NCBI GenBank assembly: GCA_027077325.1
Contig: JALTGF010000052.1
Location: 1-34,402, forward strand
Source: an archaeon
GTDB lineage: Archaea; Undinarchaeota; Undinarchaeia; Undinarchaeales; JALTGF01
Length of the DNA: 34,402 nt
Reading direction: 5' to 3'
Shown: positions 23,448 to 31,197 of the stretch, one piece after another
How the letters are laid out: each line of letters starts with the position of its first letter
How positions within the stretch are numbered: position 1 is the first letter of the stretch
Notes under the pieces: generated by a model
What the model saw: only the letters and a program-made list of their open reading frames with translations
Told to the model about the DNA's origin: nothing
Database searches by the model: none
Program-made: the position numbers and the translations under genes

Positions 23448-24614
23448 TTATCCTCTTCGATATTTTTCATAAATGTCTTCCCATATCTTTGCAATCTTAG
23501 AAGCCGAGAACTGCATTACAAATCTTTTTCCACCTTCTCCAAGCTCTTTCTGTTTCTTTGGATTTTTGAATAGCAATTCTATTTTTTCTGCAATAGAACG
23601 GTAATCTCCAGGATTTACAAGAAACCCATTCTTGTTATTAATGTATTCTGGTAAAGCAGAGGCTTTAACCCCTATAACGGGCAGGGAATTTGCCATTGCA
23701 TGCATTGCTGCCAGGCATTGTGTTTCAACTGTACTTGTAATAACAAAAACTTTGCTTATTTTATAAATGTCTGCTATCTCTTTCTTATTAAGAAACCCAA
23801 GGAATCTAACAGAACTTTCAACACCTAGCTCTTTAGAAAGTGCACGAAGTTTATCCTCTGAAATACCTTTCCCTATCAAAGTGAGTGTTATTTCTGGGAT
23901 TTTCTTTTTAACCAGTGAAACTGCCTTTATTATAACGTCGATATTTTTCTCATCAGACAGTCGCCCGCAATACACTGTGTTGAATCTCGATAATCCATAC
24001 TTTTCCCTAATTGCTTGCTTTTTCTTTTTTGACAAAACAGAAACCGGAAAATTAACTGGATTTGGAACTACATTAGCTGGTATTTTCAAACCTTGCCTTT
24101 TCATTCCATCTAGAATTGTTTTGCTCGGGGAACTAATAAATCTGCATCTATTGTAATAGTAGCTATAATATTTTGCAAATAAGTTCCCTAACCTGTGATA
24201 ATTTTTGACATACCCTTGGATATATGTATGATTTGTGCCAATTAAAGGAATTCGAAAAATTCTTGAAGCTATTACTGCTTCAATTCCTGCCCCAAAAGGG
24301 GAGTGGACATGAATAACATCTGGCTTAAATTTTTTTATATGTCTTAAACTAGTTCCAATGGGTATCGCTGCTCTTCCTTGTCCAGTGCCTGTCTTAAATG
24401 GGAACGATTTTAGTCGTATGACCCTAACTTTTTTATCTATCTCTAATTCGCGGAAAGGAAGATTTACAAATTCATAATCTTTTTTTGAATAGTAAGGAAC
24501 ATAAACATTTATGTAATGGCCTCTTTTTGCAAGATTCTTTGATACCTCAATTATGGAATCACTAATCCCACTTATTTCCGGATAAAAATTATCTGAGAAT
24601 ATGGCAATTTTCAT
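23448..24614 (-). CDS. GT4-family glycosyltransferase
   Basis: A 388-residue GT-B enzyme. The N-terminal Rossmann domain starts MKIAIFSDNFYPEISGISDS and contains DVIHVHSPFGAG; the C-terminal nucleotide-sugar domain has YCGRLSDEKNIDVII and the ExxG/A region AMHAMANSLPVIG. Family knowledge: a retaining transferase acting on a lipid or glycan at the inner membrane face. The ATG at 24614 is chosen; a TTG three codons upstream is possible. It is the last gene of a minus-strand set with DedA and another transferase. Confidence 0.9.
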   Translation of the reverse strand: MKIAIFSDNFYPEISGISDSIIEVSKNLAKRGHYINVYVPYYSKKDYEFVNLPFRELEIDKKVRVIRLKSFPFKTGTGQGRAAIPIGTSLRHIKKFKPDVIHVHSPFGAGIEAVIASRIFRIPLIGTNHTYIQGYVKNYHRLGNLFAKYYSYYYNRCRFISSPSKTILDGMKRQGLKIPANVVPNPVNFPVSVLSKKKKQAIREKYGLSRFNTVYCGRLSDEKNIDVIIKAVSLVKKKIPEITLTLIGKGISEDKLRALSKELGVESSVRFLGFLNKKEIADIYKISKVFVITSTVETQCLAAMHAMANSLPVIGVKASALPEYINNKNGFLVNPGDYRSIAEKIELLFKNPKKQKELGEGGKRFVMQFSASKIAKIWEDIYEKYRRG

Positions 24615-24625
24615 ACTAATCAAAT

Positions 24626-25234
24626 CTATTTTTTAAGTTTTACTAACCCCCTTGTTGTAATTTTTGAAACTCCCTTAGATATCAAGGGAATTAAAACACT
24701 TAAACAAACGATAAATACAATCAATGCTGTAACTAAATTAAAATATTCTGTAAATTTGTTGAATGCTAGGCCAAAATAAAACCCAACTAATGTAAAAAAT
24801 AGCGCTATTGGAATGTTGATACCAAGACTTACCAGGAAAAATTTTTTGAAAGACATATTGTGGGCAATAAGCACAATTCCAAGCCCCGGAACTACTGGCG
24901 AAAGTTTTATCGCAATCAATGTCTTTACAGCGTGTTTCTTTAGGTAAGAATATATTGTGGCAATGCGTGATTTTGATAGCCCAAGATGCTTTCCGTATCT
25001 CTTAATAAACTTTTTTTTGCCAAAATAGCCAATAGAAAAGAACACCAAGTCTGCGACAAGATTCCCAAGTATGGAAAGGGCAAATATTACGTAAACATCA
25101 AAAAGTCCTAAGGAGGCAGCAAAAGCCGAGGCAGAGGTAATTATTGGGCCTTCAATAATCATTGCAATAAAAACGAGAGGGTATCTCTGCCCTTGAATAA
25201 AAGCCAGTGCCCCGACAAAGGTAAGAAAGCTCAT
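24626..25234 (-). CDS. DedA/SNARE-associated family membrane protein
   Basis: About 202 residues with roughly five hydrophobic segments. The segment FVGALAFIQGQRYPLVFIAM and the later KLSPVVPGLGIVLIAHNM, containing the conserved helix-breaking prolines, are typical of the VTT/DedA fold. Family knowledge: some DedA proteins move polyprenyl phosphates or phospholipids across the membrane, which would fit neighbours that build lipid-linked glycans. The ATG with GAGGAG upstream is preferred over a TTG five codons earlier that would overlap the preceding gene. Confidence 0.82.
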   Translation of the reverse strand: MSFLTFVGALAFIQGQRYPLVFIAMIIEGPIITSASAFAASLGLFDVYVIFALSILGNLVADLVFFSIGYFGKKKFIKRYGKHLGLSKSRIATIYSYLKKHAVKTLIAIKLSPVVPGLGIVLIAHNMSFKKFFLVSLGINIPIALFFTLVGFYFGLAFNKFTEYFNLVTALIVFIVCLSVLIPLISKGVSKITTRGLVKLKK

Positions 25235-25235
25235 C

Positions 25236-26291
25236 TTAGTTCTCCTCAATTACTTGCATAAACTTTTTTACAGATTCTCTAGTATCCCACAATGGGCTGA
25301 ACCCATTAAGATTCTTGGATTTTCCTATGTCTTCTTTTAAATTCATTTCATTTTGATTAACATACCTAAAATATCCTTTCTCTTCATAATACCTCGCCAA
25401 ATACTCCTGTTCTGTCTGCCCCGGAGTTGGTATAAGTAATGCATTTTTATTTAGCTCGGCCAGTTCCATCATTGTAGTATAGCCAGGACGGCTTATTATA
25501 AATCTTGCGCGGTTCATTGTTTCCTCTTGTTTTTTTGCATCCAAAAAACTGTAGAATGTTATATTTTTAAAGTGTTTCTCAATCTTTGCGCTTGGATTTC
25601 CGCCTGCAATAACAACTTTCCCATAATTTAAAGAATTAATTTGCTCCATAATTTTTTTTTCAAAAACAGTTCTCTGTGGCTCTGGGCCTGAAATTGAAAT
25701 AAAATAATTTATATCCTTTCTTAATTCTAGCTTTTTTAGATGTGATAAAATTCCAATGTATTCTATTTTTTCCTCTTGGATGTACCTCAAATTATGGTCA
25801 AGGTCTCCTGCCAAACTATTTTCATCAAAATCTGGGACAATAATCTTTCCATACTTTCTCATCATTTTTGCAAGCCACCACTCCAGTGGGTTTTCAACGC
25901 CATATGGGGCTTTAATTCTCAGCTGGTGGTTTATGAGATATGATTTTTCCGGGATATCATAAACATCAAACCGGCAGTCAGAGATTATCTTGTCAAACCC
26001 TTTTTTTATTATCTTTTCAGATTGTTTTCTTGCAGTTCTCAAACTTCTCAGAACCCTTGGTATTGACATCACAAAATAGGGCACAAAAAATCGCGTTTTG
26101 TTGTATGGGACATAAACACTTGGAACATCATAATATATGCAATTTTCTTTGAATTGATTTTTAAGAAGTTCAAGTGCCCTTCCTGTACTAATTATATGTA
26201 CCTCGTGCTTTTTTAGAAGTTCATCAATTAGCGGGATATCTCTTGTTGCATGCCCAAGTCCCCAGTCAAAGACACCAAATAATATTTTCAT
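25236..26291 (-). CDS. GT28/MurG-like glycosyltransferase
   Basis: A 351-residue GT-B protein. The N-terminal FDWGLGHATRDIPLIDELL is the glycine-rich loop of MurG-like enzymes, and the C-terminal SRPGYTTMMELAELNKNALL and PTPGQTEQEYLA form the UDP-sugar site. It resembles the conserved archaeal MJ1255-type family; the donor and acceptor are unknown. It overlaps the upstream phosphoesterase gene by 4 nt and directly precedes the DedA gene, so transcription and translation are coupled. Confidence 0.82.
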   Translation of the reverse strand: MKILFGVFDWGLGHATRDIPLIDELLKKHEVHIISTGRALELLKNQFKENCIYYDVPSVYVPYNKTRFFVPYFVMSIPRVLRSLRTARKQSEKIIKKGFDKIISDCRFDVYDIPEKSYLINHQLRIKAPYGVENPLEWWLAKMMRKYGKIIVPDFDENSLAGDLDHNLRYIQEEKIEYIGILSHLKKLELRKDINYFISISGPEPQRTVFEKKIMEQINSLNYGKVVIAGGNPSAKIEKHFKNITFYSFLDAKKQEETMNRARFIISRPGYTTMMELAELNKNALLIPTPGQTEQEYLARYYEEKGYFRYVNQNEMNLKEDIGKSKNLNGFSPLWDTRESVKKFMQVIEEN

Positions 26292-27337
26292 TTACCTTTT
26301 TCCAATTCTTCTTTAATTATCTTTAGTTTCTTTTTATAATTCCAGATTAGCCATTCTTTTTTAATAATTACGTGGTAAATCAGTAGATATGCTATGGCAG
26401 TAACTAGGACTATATCCCAAAAATTAATGATTAAGAATGAATAGATGTAGATAACTAATGTGTGGCCAATCCTATCTAATATATCAAATTCGGGAGACTT
26501 TAACCTAACAACTTTGTACTCAACTTTTTTGTTTGAAACACTTACCTTAATATAATGGTAAAAATAGTGTTTGGGATCGGAGCCCATTAGTTCGGCGCCT
26601 GCACCCCCGGTGACAATGTACGGCGTATTGCTCCAATTGCCTCTGAAATATCCATGCACATGAGATGCAAAAACCATAGTTACATTGTACCTGTGAAAAA
26701 GATTATTCAAGTTTCTTGCACAGGACCTATTCTCCAATCCATAATATGTGGTGTGATTGCTCTCTCTCGGGTCATACAGTGGCACATGCATGAAAACAAA
26801 GCGATATCGATAATCCTGGCTTTTTTGCAGTTCATTTTTTAACCAATTCATTTGCCAACTGTCAATGCATTTTTCATTTGAATCATCCAAAATCAGGAAA
26901 TAACTATTATTGAGGGCAAAAGAGTAATAGAATCTCCCAAACATATCATAATAATTTCCCCTTCCGTTTCCTATCAGTTCGTGATTACCTATCACGGTAA
27001 GCAATGGTTTATTAAAGTTTTTAATTTGCTTGATAAAAAAGTGAAGCGCCTCTTTCTCGCCATCAAAAGCCAAATCGCCATCATCAATAGAAAACAGGAC
27101 ATTTTCCTTATTTACTTTTTTTATTAAAGAATTAAATGTTGTTACTGAATTCTTATTGTCTCCAAAAACCACAAATGAAAAATTGCTTTGTGTTTTGTTT
27201 ATTTCTTGTATTTGATTATAATTCCAGTTTTTTATGACAGGAAATGAAATCATGTCATAAATATTTACGCTAATAGCAGTCAGTAGAAAGACTAGAACTA
27301 TCGCCATTACATACTCATTAAATATTTTTGTCTTCAT
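26288..27337 (-). CDS. membrane-anchored calcineurin-like metallophosphoesterase
   Basis: A 349-residue protein. Residues 9-27 form an N-terminal anchor and about 292-325 a C-terminal membrane segment, with the catalytic domain between, probably outside the cell. Metal-binding motifs are visible: G59-D60 (FGDNK, with Asn where His is usual), D85/D88 (IDDGD), GNHE 117-120, H184 (FMHVP), and H226/H228 (SHVHG). Several N-x-S/T sites support exposure. Family knowledge: a phosphate-ester hydrolase; in this cluster it may dephosphorylate a lipid carrier or surface glycan (inference). Confidence 0.82.
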   Translation of the reverse strand: MKTKIFNEYVMAIVLVFLLTAISVNIYDMISFPVIKNWNYNQIQEINKTQSNFSFVVFGDNKNSVTTFNSLIKKVNKENVLFSIDDGDLAFDGEKEALHFFIKQIKNFNKPLLTVIGNHELIGNGRGNYYDMFGRFYYSFALNNSYFLILDDSNEKCIDSWQMNWLKNELQKSQDYRYRFVFMHVPLYDPRESNHTTYYGLENRSCARNLNNLFHRYNVTMVFASHVHGYFRGNWSNTPYIVTGGAGAELMGSDPKHYFYHYIKVSVSNKKVEYKVVRLKSPEFDILDRIGHTLVIYIYSFLIINFWDIVLVTAIAYLLIYHVIIKKEWLIWNYKKKLKIIKEELEKGK

Positions 27338-27387
27338 CTTGATATGTATACATTAGATAGATGATACCCTAAATAGTTTATGATTTT

Positions 27388-28377
27388 CTAATCGCCATAT
27401 CCATTTGGATGCTTGCTATGCCATTCCCACGCGCTTGAAATAATTTCATTTATCCCATACTCAGGGCTCCAACCAAAAAGTTTTTTTGCTTTTTTATAGG
27501 ACGCAATAAGCACTGGTGGGTCTCCCGCCCTCCTTTTTTCATAGGTTACTGGTATCTCCATGCTAGTAATCTTTCTGCATGCTTCTATAATGTCTTTGAC
27601 AGAGTATCCTTTCTCATTTCCAAGATTGACTTCCTCACTTTTCATATGATCCCCCATATACTCAAGGGCAAGTTTGTGTGCCTTGCAAATATCTAGGACA
27701 TGAATATAATCTCTAACTGCTGTGCCGTCCTTGGTTGGATAGTCTGTTCCATATACGCTTATCTCCTTGCGTTTTTTCAATGCTACCTGCAAAACTAGCG
27801 GTATTAAGTGAGTTTCAGGCTGGTGGTCCTCGCCAATGTCCCCGCTAAAGTCTGCCCCGGCAACATTGAAATATCTCAAAGCAACATACTTAAGACCATA
27901 GGATTTATCATATCTTCTCAGTATTTGTTCAACCATCAATTTTGTCAGTCCATAGGTGTTTATAGGTTTTTTCGGATGGTCTTCTGTAATTGGTGTGTAT
28001 ACGGGAACTCCATAAACTGCTGCTGATGAGGAAAATACCAACTTTAAGCAGTTATGCTGTATCATCGCATCCAGCAAATTTATTGTATTCACAACATTGT
28101 TTCTAAAAAATTTTTTTGGGTCCCTCTCCGATTCACCAACTTCTATGGAACCAGCCAGATGGATTACAGAATCAATATCATGCTTGTTAAAAATTTTGTC
28201 TAATCCCTTTTTATCAGATAGGTCAATCTTGTAAAATGTTGTGCCTTTTGGAAGTGCTTCTTTGTGGCCATTTGACAAATTATCCAAGACAATTATGTTT
28301 TTCCCGGATTTTTTTAAGTAGTGAACTATATGGCTCCCAATATATCCCGCGCCACCTGTAACTAATGTGTATTTCAT
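27388..28377 (-). CDS. galE: UDP-glucose 4-epimerase
   Basis: A 329-residue extended short-chain dehydrogenase that interconverts UDP-glucose and UDP-galactose (or the N-acetyl forms). NAD-binding TGGAGYIGSH is at residues 7-16, the catalytic serines lie in FSSSAAVYG, and the YxxxK pair is in NTYGLTKLM. GalE-specific RYFNVAGAD and the C-terminal RRAGDPPVL follow. It supplies sugar nucleotide to the neighbouring transferases and overlaps the membrane protein upstream by 4 nt. Confidence 0.94.
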   Translation of the reverse strand: MKYTLVTGGAGYIGSHIVHYLKKSGKNIIVLDNLSNGHKEALPKGTTFYKIDLSDKKGLDKIFNKHDIDSVIHLAGSIEVGESERDPKKFFRNNVVNTINLLDAMIQHNCLKLVFSSSAAVYGVPVYTPITEDHPKKPINTYGLTKLMVEQILRRYDKSYGLKYVALRYFNVAGADFSGDIGEDHQPETHLIPLVLQVALKKRKEISVYGTDYPTKDGTAVRDYIHVLDICKAHKLALEYMGDHMKSEEVNLGNEKGYSVKDIIEACRKITSMEIPVTYEKRRAGDPPVLIASYKKAKKLFGWSPEYGINEIISSAWEWHSKHPNGYGD

Positions 28378-28766
28378 TGTTTCTCCTTTTTATTACCTGT
28401 TTTCTTATTATAATATACGTCCTGAGTAAAATCTATAAAACTGTCAACAATTGCTATTCCTGTTGTTAGCGGGGAAATAATTCCTATAAGGACTGGGGAA
28501 ACAAGCCCCCTGGGAGGGATAACCCCAAATATCTCCAGCAGGCCTATAACTGAGATTAGTATCACAAGTGGCCCGTGTTCAAGCGAATATGGAATTGACC
28601 TTTCATAAATAGGGTCTATGAAAATGTCCTTTAATGTGAGAATAATCACCAGCCACAATAGGTAATCCTGCAAATTATATTGAAATACCAAGTACAAAAA
28701 AGCAAGCCATATCAGAAACCATATTGGATACAACTTTTTTATCCTGGCTATCCCTTCAGTGCTCAT
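28374..28766 (-). CDS. small polytopic membrane protein of unknown function
   Basis: About 130 residues with three to four hydrophobic segments (for example PIWFLIWLAFLYLVFQY and LVILISVIGLLEIFGVI) and a lysine-rich C-terminal tail. No family is recognised. The ATG at 28766 is preferred; upstream TTG codons in frame are less likely, and a TTATAAA box near 28792-28799 suits a leaderless start there. It overlaps galE by 4 nt and leads the glycan cluster. Confidence 0.65.
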   Translation of the reverse strand: MSTEGIARIKKLYPIWFLIWLAFLYLVFQYNLQDYLLWLVIILTLKDIFIDPIYERSIPYSLEHGPLVILISVIGLLEIFGVIPPRGLVSPVLIGIISPLTTGIAIVDSFIDFTQDVYYNKKTGNKKEKQ

Positions 28767-28848
28767 AATCAACAAAGTATGGTTTACAAGATTTATAACT
28801 TTTGATTTGTCCTATATTTTTTAAACTATTAACTTCAATTATACCTTT

Positions 28849-29529
28849 ATGAAACTTGCAGTTCTTTTCTCAGGGGGAAAGGATTCAGCCTATGCTTTGT
28901 TTAAGGCAATGCAAAAAGAAGAAGTGGCTTGCTTAATTTCCATCCTTTCTGAAAACAAAGAAAGCTTCATGTTTCACACCCCAAACATTGAAATTACAAA
29001 GCTCCAGGCAGAAGCAATTGGCCTTCCTCTAATCCAAAAGCTCACGCCGGGGGAAAAAGAGAAAGAGCTTGAAGACTTGAAAGCCGCAATTCAGGAAGCA
29101 AAAGAAAAATTCGGGATTGGAGGCGTTGTGACCGGCGCGATTGAGTCCGTTTACCAGGCGTCGCGCGTGCAAAGAATTTGCAATGACCTAAACCTTTGGT
29201 GCTTTAATCCGCTTTGGCTAAAAGGCCAGGAATCCCTGCTTTATGAAATCCTAAAAAACAATTTTAAAGTAATTATCTCTGGGGTTTTTGCTTATCCTCT
29301 CAACAAAGAATGGCTCGGCCGCGCGCTGGATGAAGAAACTGTGAAGGAACTTGTTAAACTTCGCGAGAAATACAAGATAAGCCCTTCCGGCGAGGGCGGG
29401 GAAATTGAAACAACTGTTCTGGATGCACCGTTTTTCAAAAAGAGTATTGAGATTCTTGAATCAGAAGTAAAGGCAGGCAGGGACTCAGGAATTTTTATAA
29501 TAAAGAAAGCGAGGCTGGCTGAAAAATGA
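28849..29529 (+). CDS. dph6: diphthine-ammonia ligase (diphthamide synthase)
   Basis: The 226-residue product has the PP-loop SGGKDS at residues 8-13, the region GIGGVVTGAIESVYQASRVQ, and the C-terminal signature SGEGGEIETTVLDAPFF of archaeal Dph6. It catalyses ATP-dependent amidation of diphthine to diphthamide on EF-2, whose gene is in this window. Codon use is more GC-rich than in the defence genes that follow. Its TGA overlaps the next ATG by 4 nt. Confidence 0.93.
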   Translation: MKLAVLFSGGKDSAYALFKAMQKEEVACLISILSENKESFMFHTPNIEITKLQAEAIGLPLIQKLTPGEKEKELEDLKAAIQEAKEKFGIGGVVTGAIESVYQASRVQRICNDLNLWCFNPLWLKGQESLLYEILKNNFKVIISGVFAYPLNKEWLGRALDEETVKELVKLREKYKISPSGEGGEIETTVLDAPFFKKSIEILESEVKAGRDSGIFIIKKARLAEK

Positions 29530-30056
29530 TTTTAATTATCGACATGAACCAAAAGGAAAATTCTCTCGCATTTTCTGAATTCGTGGAGCCGATTGTTTCA
29601 CTTGCCGGGAACTGTGAAGTAAGGCATTACTTAAACTTGCCACAGGACTTTAGCAACTATGAAAAAGTAGTCCTCTGCGGCGCGCCTTTAAAAGATGTTG
29701 CTTATCTTGACCATTTGGAAAAGTTTCAATGGCTGAAAACTTTTAAAGGAAGCGTCCTTGGAATTTGCGCCGGTGTGCAGGTGATTGCGCTTGTTTTTGG
29801 CTCCTCTGTAAAAAAGTGCACAGAAATTGGAATGACTGAAATTGAAACATTAAAAGAAAACCCCTTGTTTTCCTCAAAGTTTAAGGCGTACGAGCTTCAC
29901 AACCTATCATTTGAGCCATCTGAAAGTTTTGAAGTCCTTGCAAAATCAGAAAAATGCGCCCAGGCAATAAAGCACAAGAAAAAGGAAATTTACGGGGTTT
30001 TGTTTCATCCAGAGGTTAGGAATAAGGGAGTGATTAGGGGGTTTGTGAATTTGTGA
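29526..30056 (+). CDS. class I glutamine amidotransferase domain protein
   Basis: A stand-alone 176-residue GATase resembling the glutaminase half of GMP synthase. The nucleophile is C81 (LGICAGVQ) and the triad is completed by H161 and E163 (FHPEVRN). It would release ammonia from glutamine. It overlaps dph6 (ATGA), and since Dph6 consumes ammonia, the pair could form a glutamine-dependent diphthamide synthase (inference). Alternatively it is GuaA's glutaminase subunit, encoded away from its synthetase in many archaea. Confidence 0.8.
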   Translation: MILIIDMNQKENSLAFSEFVEPIVSLAGNCEVRHYLNLPQDFSNYEKVVLCGAPLKDVAYLDHLEKFQWLKTFKGSVLGICAGVQVIALVFGSSVKKCTEIGMTEIETLKENPLFSSKFKAYELHNLSFEPSESFEVLAKSEKCAQAIKHKKKEIYGVLFHPEVRNKGVIRGFVNL

Positions 30057-30133
30057 GGCGCAGGTAATAACTGTGATCAAGAGTAAACTCTTTCAGAAAA
30101 ATTTTCTATCTTTCCCGCCGCCCAAAGATTTTT

Positions 30134-31186
30134 CTAACGGGTGAGCGTTCTTTTATTTTTAAATTCTATTTTTCTAGCATATCTTATATTTTCTAATTGT
30201 AATTCTGCTGTTTTTAGAAGTTCATCAAAAGTAATAATTCTTATATGGGGTCTTAAATGCCTATTCCATTCATCAATCCATTTAATCTGTTCCTTATCTA
30301 ATTTGTAGCCAATCACAATATAACCAACAGGTGCCTGAATTTTATAAACTCCTGCTGTGCTGTATTCACTATATACATCTGACATTCTCATATACATAAT
30401 TAATTGATTAAGACCTTCAGCAAGTTCGTTAGTAATATGTAATCTTCCATCTTCTTTTTTCTTAAAAAATGGCTTGAGATTTGGACTTTTGAATTCAAAA
30501 ATTTTGTTTTCTCCAAGATCTGTTTTAATGTGCAAGTCAATAGCAAGTTGGGGATCTACTTCTTTTTCTTTTGCTTTTACTTCGCAATCAATACCAAGAA
30601 CCCACCTATTTTCTCTTATCTTCTTTTTTATCTCGGTTTCATTTCGTTTATTGTTTTTGTAAGAATCTTCTATTTTATTTTCTAATTCCTTTAAAGCTTT
30701 TTCATAATCTTCTAATTTGTTGATAATTTCTTTCGCTAATTCTAATTCATTCTCTTTTCTATTTAATTTTTCTTTCAACTCTTGAATATGCTGCTCCTTT
30801 GTTATTTGTTCGCTTCTCAATTCTTGTAGTTCTTTTTCTAGTTCTTGTTCTTGTTTTTTATAATATTCAAGTTCTTCTGCAATATCCGATATTTCCTTGC
30901 CCCAGATTTGAGATACAAATCTCCTCAATGTTTTGTAAAGCCAATTAAACCACTCCTTTAAATTAATGCTTTTAGGAATCCACACCCCGGGATGATGCTC
31001 TTTAAAATATGGTTGTGTTTTGGCAGTTCTTATTTTAATTCCTTCGTAATCATTTGAATTTTTGCTTATAGAAACTTGGGTAACAAAAGAATCATCTGAC
31101 CATTTTTCTGAATCTATATCTTTAATATACTCTAGTTTAGAAAAATCGTCTCTTCTTGATTTTTTCTTCTTATCTTTCCTAATCAT
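30134..31186 (-). CDS. Shedu-like (DUF4263) nuclease with a long coiled coil
   Basis: A 350-residue protein. Residues 1-100 have no motif I know, about 103-190 are a continuous coiled coil, and about 192-335 form a PD-(D/E)xK-type domain with D217, E231-F-K233 (IFEFKSP) and Q261, ending in GYIVIGYKLD and RIITFDELLK as in SduA/DUF4263 proteins. Family knowledge: Shedu is an anti-phage nuclease whose N-terminal part varies and senses or oligomerises. It starts 11 nt after the restriction-modification gene, so both belong to one defence operon. Similarity is judged by eye. Confidence 0.72.
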   Translation of the reverse strand: MIRKDKKKKSRRDDFSKLEYIKDIDSEKWSDDSFVTQVSISKNSNDYEGIKIRTAKTQPYFKEHHPGVWIPKSINLKEWFNWLYKTLRRFVSQIWGKEISDIAEELEYYKKQEQELEKELQELRSEQITKEQHIQELKEKLNRKENELELAKEIINKLEDYEKALKELENKIEDSYKNNKRNETEIKKKIRENRWVLGIDCEVKAKEKEVDPQLAIDLHIKTDLGENKIFEFKSPNLKPFFKKKEDGRLHITNELAEGLNQLIMYMRMSDVYSEYSTAGVYKIQAPVGYIVIGYKLDKEQIKWIDEWNRHLRPHIRIITFDELLKTAELQLENIRYARKIEFKNKRTLTR

Positions 31187-31197
31187 CTTTTATCATC

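Noticed and set aside
25235..25249. TTG start for the DedA gene overlapping the GT28-like gene
   Set aside because: The ATG five codons later has GAGGAG at proper spacing; the TTG has no ribosome-binding sequence.
30057..30133. Possible small RNA between the amidotransferase and Shedu-like genes
   Set aside because: It holds short inverted repeats (AGAGT-AA-ACTCT; AGAAAA-A-TTTTCT) between convergent genes, more simply read as termination signals; no further support.
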